This document shows, piece by piece, positions 10,654 through 16,607 of a DNA stretch of 16,607 nt. The stretch is taken from contig JAVZHJ010000010.1 of the NCBI GenBank assembly GCA_038998365.1, positions 1 to 16,607 of the forward strand, written 5' to 3'. This stretch comes from JAVZGQ01 sp038998365. GTDB taxonomy: Archaea > Aenigmatarchaeota > Aenigmatarchaeia > CG10238-14 > SCSR01. The position numbers were made by a program, and so were the translations under genes. Every line of letters begins with the position of its first letter. The stretch's first letter is position 1. Below the pieces are notes generated by a model. It was not told where the DNA came from and ran no database searches. It worked only from the letters and a program-made list of their open reading frames with translations.

Positions 10654-13423
10654 AATTTCTTTCCGCCTCTAGTACATCTTTCAGTAAATCATCTTCAGAT
10701 TTATGAAATTTACTGAGTATACGCATTGCGGCCACAGGTCCTATGCCTCTACCCGCCAAAACTAATGCAGCATGGTGTCGGTAGGTTAAAAATATATCGG
10801 CAGTTTGTCTTATCCTTTCGAATTTTTTCTTTTCCTCTTCTGTCAAAGTCCCCCTCAACTTTTTTTTCACAAGCTTTATTGCTTCCATATTTCTTGGGTG
10901 AACAACAGCCAAAAGCTTTGCTTCACACTTCTTGCACTTCACTTTATCAGAAATTTCTTTCACTATAAAGCTTTGTTGCCATTGTCCGCAATTCACACAA
11001 ACAAGTTTCACACTTGTGTTCAAAAGCCTTTTCTTGAAAAGCTCGAAGATTTCAAGCTCGGGTCTTGGTGGTCCAACAAGCTCCGCAAACTCGTGCCTCA
11101 AACCAATTTTCCCAAGAGGCGAAAGGCCCGGCTTAAATACCACTTCAATTTCCTTGTTTTGGATTTTCTTCAAAATTTCTGTAGTTTTTTCTATGTCAAG
11201 CTTTTCAGTTTCCAACTCTTTCAAAGTTTCCTTGTAGATTGGTGTGCCAATAAAACTTTCAACAATTTTCCCCAGTCTTACCTTGCTGTAATCTGCATCT
11301 TTAGCTATTGCTCCAAACCTTTTTGCAACATGTACAAACTTCCACTCGAACAAATTGGTTTTGCTTAAATACATCTCAATGTAATTTCTCAAGTATTCTG
11401 GATTTGTTTGGAAGAGAATTTCTTTCAATAGCTCCAAAGCCTTTACTTGAAAGTGTAAAATTATTCTGTAAGGATCTGTTCTCAAGCCAACAGAACCAAT
11501 TCTTGCCGTAAGCAGAGAAGATAAAAATCTGCCAAGAGTTTCATTCACGAGAGATCCAAAACAAGAATGAATTATCACGGAATTTTCATGATCTTCTATC
11601 AGTATTGTTTTTTCATCTGGCACTGTACCATACTTCTTTTGCTGTTTTATTATCTTAATCATCTTCTTGGCACAATTTTCGTCTATCGGATAAGATGACA
11701 AAAGCCAGTTAGCAATTTCACCTTCACTTTTTTCTTCCAAGTATTCTGACAAAATACCCCTCAACCTTCCAACTTCTTGTGCAACTTCAAATGGCACTGG
11801 AATGAGCTCACCTTCCCACCCTGGTATAGCAGCCTCTATGTCCTCAACAGGCTCAACAAAAATTTTGTCTTCTTCAATCGATGCTATCTTGTAAGCTTCA
11901 CCTTTCAAGATGAAAGTTGTTCCTGGCTCGGCATTTAATGCAACAAACTCTTCATCTAGCACGCCAACAAAAGAATTGTCCAGGCTGTTGAAAACTTTGA
12001 ATTGTTTTGTGTCAGGGATTGTGGAAAGTTGGGTGAAATAATATTCAAAGCCTCTCCTCCTCTTTTTTATTTGACCGTTCAAGAAAATTAGTCCAAGCTG
12101 CTGCAACTGCTTGCAAACTTCCAAAAATTCAGTGAAACTAAGCTTTTGATAAGGATAAGCTCTTTTCACAAGCTCATAAGCTTTTTGAAGCTCAACTTTC
12201 CAGTTATCTATGGTAAGGCCAACAAGCTGGTGAGCCAAAACATCGAAAGAATTTTCATGCAGCCTCAAAGTTTCAATTTCTTCTTTCAAAGCTTTTCTTG
12301 CTATTACAGATGACTCAAAAACATCATCTTCATCTGTTGCTATTATCACCCCTTTGCTTAATCTCTCGACACCATGCCCGCTCCTTCCTATCCTTTGGAT
12401 TGCTTGTGTTACAGTGCGAGGAGACATGTACTGAAGCACAAGGTCAACACTTCCAATATCAATTCCCAATTGAAGCGAAGAAGTTGCTATTATGCTTTTT
12501 ATCTTTTCTTCCTTGAATTCTTTCTCAGCTTTTATTCTAACCTCTTTGCTCAAGCTTGAATGGTGAACAGCTGCAGGGAAATCTTTGTCCAAAGCTTTAA
12601 TTCTTGATGCTAAGATTTCGGCAAATTCTCTTGTGTTCGTGAAGGCTAAAACAGAACGAGATTTTTTTATGAGCTCCATTATCAATCTAAGCCTTGCAGC
12701 AGTTTCTGGCGAGACGAAAAGCTTTTTAGCTATTTTCATATCTTCGGCTTTAGGCTCTGGACTTATGACTTTTATTTCCATGGCTTTTGAGTGAATTGCT
12801 TTTATTATTTCAATACTTCCATTTGGACATAGAAACTTTGCAACTTTTTCAGGTGAGCCAACTGTTGCTGACAAGCCAATGATCTGAAAATCATGGCCAG
12901 CAAGTGCCTTCAATCTTTCTAAAGCTAAAGCAAGTTGAGTTCCACGCTTGCTGTCAACAAGCTCATGAATTTCATCAACCACAACATGTTTTACATTCTT
13001 CAAATGCTCTCTTATCACTTTTCCTGGTAGAATTGCTTGTAAAGTTTCCGGTGTTGTTATTAAAAGCTGGGGAGGAAATTCGGCTTGCTGCTTTCTCTCA
13101 TAAGCTGAAGTGTCACCATGTCTAACAGAAGCTTCTATTCCAATTTCATTGCACCACCAAAGCAACCTATCAAGCAAATCTCTATTGAGTGCACGGAGTG
13201 GAGTTATGTAAAGGATTGCTATGGGCTTTGGTTTTTCTTGCATTAGGAGATGAAAGATAGGGAGCATGCAGCTTTCTGTTTTTCCTAAGCCTGTGGGTGC
13301 AATTATCAAAACATTCTTACCTTCCAAAATTGGTTTGAAAGCTAGCTCTTGGACTAAAGTTGGTTTAACAAACCTTTTCTTCACAATTTTTTGAAGTTCT
13401 GGGTTCAAAAGCTCGAAGACCAT
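10622..13423 (-). CDS. lhr: Lhr-type superfamily 2 DNA/RNA helicase
   Basis: 933 aa, typical of archaeal Lhr ('large helicase-related'), an ATP-dependent 3'-5' helicase acting on forked DNA and RNA:DNA hybrids in repair. Motif I 'APTGLGKTES' (residues 43-51), motif II 'DEIH' (150-153), motif III 'SAT' (185-187), motif VI 'QRIGRSGH' (343-350), then the Lhr winged-helix and core domains. A C-terminal four-cysteine zinc site is present ('CVNCG...CKKC', about residues 820-845) before the last roughly 90 residues. Start: ATG with GGTGAT three bases upstream. It diverges from nth. Odd: in the last about 60 codons 5 of 7 arginines are CGN whereas codons I read upstream are nearly all AGA/AGG, and an older version of the tail lies at 9042-9182, so the 3' end seems to have been replaced by one brought in with the endonuclease cassette. 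Confidence 0.95.
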   Translation of the reverse strand: MVFELLNPELQKIVKKRFVKPTLVQELAFKPILEGKNVLIIAPTGLGKTESCMLPIFHLLMQEKPKPIAILYITPLRALNRDLLDRLLWWCNEIGIEASVRHGDTSAYERKQQAEFPPQLLITTPETLQAILPGKVIREHLKNVKHVVVDEIHELVDSKRGTQLALALERLKALAGHDFQIIGLSATVGSPEKVAKFLCPNGSIEIIKAIHSKAMEIKVISPEPKAEDMKIAKKLFVSPETAARLRLIMELIKKSRSVLAFTNTREFAEILASRIKALDKDFPAAVHHSSLSKEVRIKAEKEFKEEKIKSIIATSSLQLGIDIGSVDLVLQYMSPRTVTQAIQRIGRSGHGVERLSKGVIIATDEDDVFESSVIARKALKEEIETLRLHENSFDVLAHQLVGLTIDNWKVELQKAYELVKRAYPYQKLSFTEFLEVCKQLQQLGLIFLNGQIKKRRRGFEYYFTQLSTIPDTKQFKVFNSLDNSFVGVLDEEFVALNAEPGTTFILKGEAYKIASIEEDKIFVEPVEDIEAAIPGWEGELIPVPFEVAQEVGRLRGILSEYLEEKSEGEIANWLLSSYPIDENCAKKMIKIIKQQKKYGTVPDEKTILIEDHENSVIIHSCFGSLVNETLGRFLSSLLTARIGSVGLRTDPYRIILHFQVKALELLKEILFQTNPEYLRNYIEMYLSKTNLFEWKFVHVAKRFGAIAKDADYSKVRLGKIVESFIGTPIYKETLKELETEKLDIEKTTEILKKIQNKEIEVVFKPGLSPLGKIGLRHEFAELVGPPRPELEIFELFKKRLLNTSVKLVCVNCGQWQQSFIVKEISDKVKCKKCEAKLLAVVHPRNMEAIKLVKKKLRGTLTEEEKKKFERIRQTADIFLTYRHHAALVLAGRGIGPVAAMRILSKFHKSEDDLLKDVLEAERNFIRTRKYWRT

Positions 13424-13431
13424 AACATCAC

Positions 13432-13451
13432 CTATAGCTTACGCTAAGCAG
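13432..13451. repeat. Copy B of the 20-bp palindromic leader repeat
   Basis: ctatagcttacgctaagcag, 19 of 20 bases equal to 2203-2222, with inverted repeat GCTTA-CGC-TAAGC. It lies in the predicted 5' leader of lhr, between the TATA box and the GGTGAT site, 8 bp from the ATG, so it could form a small hairpin in the mRNA or act as a protein site at the transcript start. Confidence 0.6.
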
Positions 13452-13459
13452 AAGAGGAG

Positions 13460-13492
13460 TATATATTAAATGTTTCACTCGCATAAGTGAAA
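13460..13492 (-). promoter_or_regulatory. lhr promoter with upstream 7-bp inverted repeat
   Basis: On the minus strand TTTAATATATA (13460-13470) is a good TATA box; transcription would start near 13435. Directly upstream is TTTCACT-N6-AGTGAAA (13473-13492), a perfect 7-bp inverted repeat in the BRE/operator position, in the gap shared with the divergent nth promoter. Confidence 0.5.
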
Positions 13493-13517
13493 TGCTATAC
13501 TCTATTATTTCTCCTTA

Positions 13518-13527
13518 CTTAAATATT
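13518..13527 (+). promoter_or_regulatory. TATA-like box for nth
   Basis: CTTAAATATT at about 13518-13527 lies 25-30 nt before the ATG at 13550, the usual spacing for a leaderless archaeal gene. It also argues against the GTG at 13532 as the start, because that would lie upstream of the expected transcript start. Confidence 0.5.
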
Positions 13528-13549
13528 TTTTGTGAATAAGAGAGAAAAA

Positions 13550-14194
13550 ATGCAAATAGTGATGAAATTCTTGAAGAAAAAATATGGAAAAGAAATAAGA
13601 AGCTTTCTCAAAACAAAGCGAGACGTCTTCGAGCTTTTGATAACAACAATCCTTTCCCAAAGGACAAGAGACGAGAACACAAGAAAAGCTGCAAAAAATT
13701 TGTTTTCTGTTGTTTCAAAACCAGAAGAAATTTTGAAACTTTCCGACAAAAAATTACAAGAACTTATAAAACCTTCTGGCATGTACAAACAAAAAGCCAA
13801 AAACATCAAGAAGCTTTGCAAAATTTTAGTTGAAGAGCTGAAAGGAAGAATTCCAAGAACAAGAGAAGAGCTTATGAAGCTTCCAGGAGTTGGAGACAAA
13901 ACCGCAGATATTGTTTTGTCTTATGGTTTTGGTTTTCCTTTTATTGCTGTTGATATTCACGTGGAAGTTTGCAGCAAAAGATTGGGCTTGGTTGATAAAA
14001 AAGCTGACTACATGGAAATAAGAAAAAGCTTGGAAGAAATCGTGCCAAAGAAAGATAGGTATCTTGTTAATTTAGGTTTTGTGAGGTTTGGTCAAGAGAT
14101 TTGTTTGACAAGAAATCCAAAATGTAATGCTTGTCCTTTCTTTGACTTCTGTGAATTTGAAAACAAACAATATTTTAGAAAAAATCCAAATTAA
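13550..14194 (+). CDS. nth: Endonuclease III (DNA glycosylase/AP lyase)
   Basis: 214 aa, standard length. It removes oxidised pyrimidines from DNA and cleaves at abasic sites (base excision repair). The helix-hairpin-helix 'LPGVGDKTADIVL' carries the catalytic lysine, and 'AVDIHVEVCSKRLGL' the catalytic aspartate. The C-terminal [4Fe-4S] loop is complete: C-x6-C-x2-C-x5-C ('CLTRNPKCNACPFFDFC'). Start: ATG at 13550, fitting a TATA box at 13518-13527; a GTG at 13532 in frame is less likely. It diverges from lhr, another repair helicase, across about 125 bp, suggesting joint control. The P-type ATPase gene starts 4 bases after its stop. Confidence 0.96.
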   Translation: MQIVMKFLKKKYGKEIRSFLKTKRDVFELLITTILSQRTRDENTRKAAKNLFSVVSKPEEILKLSDKKLQELIKPSGMYKQKAKNIKKLCKILVEELKGRIPRTREELMKLPGVGDKTADIVLSYGFGFPFIAVDIHVEVCSKRLGLVDKKADYMEIRKSLEEIVPKKDRYLVNLGFVRFGQEICLTRNPKCNACPFFDFCEFENKQYFRKNPN

Positions 14195-14198
14195 TCTT

Positions 14199-16607
14199 AT
14201 GAACGAAACCAAGTGGCACATTTTTGAAGCAGAAGATGTAATCAAAACCCTTGAAAGCAGCGAAGCTGGTTTAAGCGAGCTAGAAGCTAAGCGAAGGCTT
14301 GAGAAATTTGGCTTGAATGAAATCAAGGAGAAGAAAAAAATTTCTCCTTTTAAGATTTTCTTGAGACAATTCAAAAGCTTTTTGATAGCTATACTACTTG
14401 TTGCTGCCATTGTTTCTCTTTTTCTAAAAGAATTTCTTGATGCTTCGGCAATCTTTGCAATTTTGATGATGAATGCTTTCCTTGGCTTTTACCAAGAGTA
14501 CAAAGCAGAAAAAGCGATGGAATCTTTAAAGAAGATGATGGTTCAGAAAGTTAAGGTGATAAGGGAAGGGAAGCAAACAGAAATTTCTTCAAAGGAGCTT
14601 GTTCCTGGCGATATTATAATTCTCGAAGAGGGCGAAGGAATTCCTGCTGACGCTAGGATAATAGAAGCTTTCAGTTTAGCTACAGACGAATCAGCCTTGA
14701 CCGGAGAATCAACACCAGTGGAAAAACAAGTCAAGCCAATTCAAGATTTGCCAATAGCAGAAAGAAGCAACATGGTCTTCATGGGAACTTACGTTGCTAG
14801 AGGAAGAGGAAAAGCTATTGTGGTTGCTACAGGGATGAACACAGAAGTTGGAAAAATAGCGAAAGAGATCGAGGAAGCAGAAGAAGAAACTCCTTTGCAG
14901 AAAAAACTTGACAAGTTTGGAAAATGGTTGGGTTTGCTTGTTCTTGTTGTTTGTTTCTTTGTCTTTGTTTTAGGTTACTTGGAAGATTTAGACATAGTGG
15001 ATGATTTCTTCACAGCAGTAGCTTTAGCAGTTTCAGCAGTTCCAGAAGGCTTGCCAGCTGTTGTTACAGTAGCTTTGGCTTTAGGTGTGAATAGAATGGC
15101 AAAAAGGAATGCTTTAGTTAGAAAGCTTTCAGCAGTTGAAACTTTGGGCTGCACCACAGTGATAGCTGCAGATAAAACTGGAACGATGACTGTAAATGAG
15201 ATGTGTGTGAAGAAGGTTTGGTGTTCTGGCAAAATAGTTGAAGTTTCCGGCACAGGTTTCGAGCCAAGAGGAGAATTTTTCTCAGAAGGGAAAAGCGTGG
15301 AGCCAACAAAAGATAATGACCTCATGCTTTTGATAAAAGCTGGCTTGATCTGCAACAATTCAACTATAGAATTCAAGGAAGGAAAATGGCATGTTATTGG
15401 TGATCCAACAGAAGCTGCTCTGCTCGTGTTAGCTTCAAAAGCTGGTCTAGCAAAACAAGAAAAAGCAGAGTTTGAAATTCCCTTTTCTTCTGAAAGAAAG
15501 CTCATGACAGTAGTTTACAAACAAGGAAAAGAATTTGTAGCTTTCACGAAAGGTGCTCCTGAAAAAGTCCTTCAACTCTCTACTTACATCCTAAAGAAAG
15601 GTAAAGCAGAAAGGTTGGGCGAAAAAGAGAAAGCAAAAATAAGCTTTGAAATGGAAGAAATGGCAAAGCAAGGTTTTAGAGTTTTGGCTCTAGCTTACAA
15701 GCGAGTGAAAAAAATTGAAGAGAGCAAGCTTGAGAAAGGCTTAACTTTCTTGGGATTTGTTGGGATGATTGATCCTCCTAGGCCAGAAGTCAAGCAAGCA
15801 ATAGAAACTTGCAAGCAAGCTGGCATAAGGGTTGTGATGATAACTGGAGATCACAGGCTCACAGCTTTGGCAATAGCTAAAGAAATAGGTTTGGTTGAAG
15901 GCGAAGAAGAAATTTTAACTGGTGAAGAGCTGGAAAAAATGAGTGAAGAAGAACTGGAAGAAAAAGTGGAGAAAGTTGCAATCTATGCAAGAGTTTCACC
16001 TCAACACAAGTCAAGAATAGTTAAAGCTTTGAAGAAAAAAGGCCACATAGTTGCTGTCACTGGAGATGGAATAAATGATGCCCCTGCTTTGAAAAAGTCT
16101 GATATTGGAGTTGCAATGGGAATTAAGGGAACCGATGTGGCTAAAGAAGCAAGCGATATGGTTCTGCTTGATGACAATTTTGCTACAATAGTTAATGCTG
16201 TAGAGGAAGGGAGAGGAATTTACGACAACATAAGAAAGTTCGTAAGGTTTTTGCTTTGTATTAATTTCGATGAGATAGCTTTGATAACAACTGCAATTAT
16301 TTTATCAACTATGTTACCAAATTTACCTTTGCCTTTGTTACCTTTGCAAATTCTTTGGCTAAATTTGGTTACAGATGGTTTTCCAGCTTTGGCTTTAACT
16401 GCAGATCCGTACGAAGAAGATTTGATGAAAAAGAAACCAAGGAATCCAAAGCACGGAATCTTGCATGGCATGCTCCTTTTCATACTCATGGCAACTTTGG
16501 TCAATTTCATCTCCACATTCACCATCTTCATCTGGAGCTTTAATTCAGGCTACACTCCAGAAGAAATTAGGACGATGGTGTTCACTACAGCAGTTTTCTT
16601 TGAGTTG
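14199..16607 (+). CDS. Ca2+-type P-type (P2A) cation ATPase, 3' end cut by window
   Basis: 803 aa visible, no stop before the window edge; the last membrane helices (M8-M10 region) are missing. It is an ATP-driven cation pump of the SERCA/PMR1-like group. N-terminal cation-ATPase domain about 5-70; actuator motif 'LTGES' (167-171); TM4 'VPEGLP' (281-286); phosphorylation site 'DKTGTMT' with Asp325; 'TGDGINDAP' from about 621. Ion-site residues typical of Ca2+ pumps are present: Glu in PEGLP, Asn689 and Glu692 in TM5 ('CINFDEIALI'), Asn722 and Asp726 in TM6 ('LNLVTDGFPA'). Ca2+ or Mn2+ export is therefore likely. TM5 has an extra Asp (691) beside the usual Glu. It follows nth by 4 bases and may be co-transcribed. 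Confidence 0.95.
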   Translation, partial: MNETKWHIFEAEDVIKTLESSEAGLSELEAKRRLEKFGLNEIKEKKKISPFKIFLRQFKSFLIAILLVAAIVSLFLKEFLDASAIFAILMMNAFLGFYQEYKAEKAMESLKKMMVQKVKVIREGKQTEISSKELVPGDIIILEEGEGIPADARIIEAFSLATDESALTGESTPVEKQVKPIQDLPIAERSNMVFMGTYVARGRGKAIVVATGMNTEVGKIAKEIEEAEEETPLQKKLDKFGKWLGLLVLVVCFFVFVLGYLEDLDIVDDFFTAVALAVSAVPEGLPAVVTVALALGVNRMAKRNALVRKLSAVETLGCTTVIAADKTGTMTVNEMCVKKVWCSGKIVEVSGTGFEPRGEFFSEGKSVEPTKDNDLMLLIKAGLICNNSTIEFKEGKWHVIGDPTEAALLVLASKAGLAKQEKAEFEIPFSSERKLMTVVYKQGKEFVAFTKGAPEKVLQLSTYILKKGKAERLGEKEKAKISFEMEEMAKQGFRVLALAYKRVKKIEESKLEKGLTFLGFVGMIDPPRPEVKQAIETCKQAGIRVVMITGDHRLTALAIAKEIGLVEGEEEILTGEELEKMSEEELEEKVEKVAIYARVSPQHKSRIVKALKKKGHIVAVTGDGINDAPALKKSDIGVAMGIKGTDVAKEASDMVLLDDNFATIVNAVEEGRGIYDNIRKFVRFLLCINFDEIALITTAIILSTMLPNLPLPLLPLQILWLNLVTDGFPALALTADPYEEDLMKKKPRNPKHGILHGMLLFILMATLVNFISTFTIFIWSFNSGYTPEEIRTMVFTTAVFFEL

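Noticed and set aside
10726..13125. Many rightward open frames across lhr
   Set aside because: All are shadows of the conserved helicase reading frame; none shows domain motifs, promoters or ribosome binding sites.
1..16607. CRISPR array, insertion sequence or rRNA genes
   Set aside because: No regularly spaced repeats, transposase motifs or rRNA segments were seen by eye.

Overview
The window is archaeal chromosomal DNA, AT-rich throughout. The evidence is the gene set (archaeal-type AsnRS, an archaeal asparagine synthetase related to AsnRS, full-length Lhr helicase, stand-alone RAM domain, PRC-barrel protein), TATA-like boxes 25-30 nt before start codons with many apparently leaderless genes, GGTGAT-type ribosome binding sites, and tRNAs with short introns in the anticodon stem. 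The non-canonical tRNA introns and small membrane proteins would fit a DPANN-like lineage, but the phylum is inference.

Left part (1-4140): two small winged-helix regulators diverge from one shared TATA region. They are followed by an asparagine island read mostly leftwards: an AsnRS-related asparagine synthetase (2471-3457), a divergent tRNA-Asn or tRNA-Asn-like element (2127-2204), asparaginyl-tRNA synthetase (807-2093) and a canonical tRNA-Asn whose 5' end lies one base after the asnS stop. A stand-alone RAM (Lrp/AsnC effector) domain gene diverges from the asparagine synthetase, with a perfect 13-bp palindrome between them. A PRC-barrel protein follows.

Middle (4140-8760): tRNA-Ser(GCT) and tRNA-Thr(GGT) each appear to carry a 13-nt intron in the 5' strand of the anticodon stem, and tRNA-Val(GAC) lies between them. 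Here also are a small membrane protein, a membrane-anchored methyltransferase, and a LAGLIDADG homing endonuclease whose reading frame runs into the 5' half of tRNA-Thr. A rightward, closely spaced run follows: thymidylate kinase, an MgtC/DUF4010 membrane protein, a rhomboid protease and a small membrane-anchored cysteine-rich protein.

Right part (8760-16607): a mobile cassette of about 1.5 kb appears to have entered the 3' end of lhr. It holds an AbrB-like 53-aa protein (missed by a 60-aa cutoff) diverging from a HTH + LAGLIDADG endonuclease split by a frameshift. The endonuclease end overlaps a differently coded lhr 3' tail. The original lhr tail survives as a remnant at 9042-9182 on the far side. 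Intact lhr (leftward) diverges from endonuclease III (nth), which is followed after 4 bases by a Ca2+-type P-ATPase cut by the window edge.

The main points for a second look are the lhr tail replacement by a homing-endonuclease cassette, the tRNA-Asn-like structure directly before asnS, and the paired 13-nt tRNA introns.
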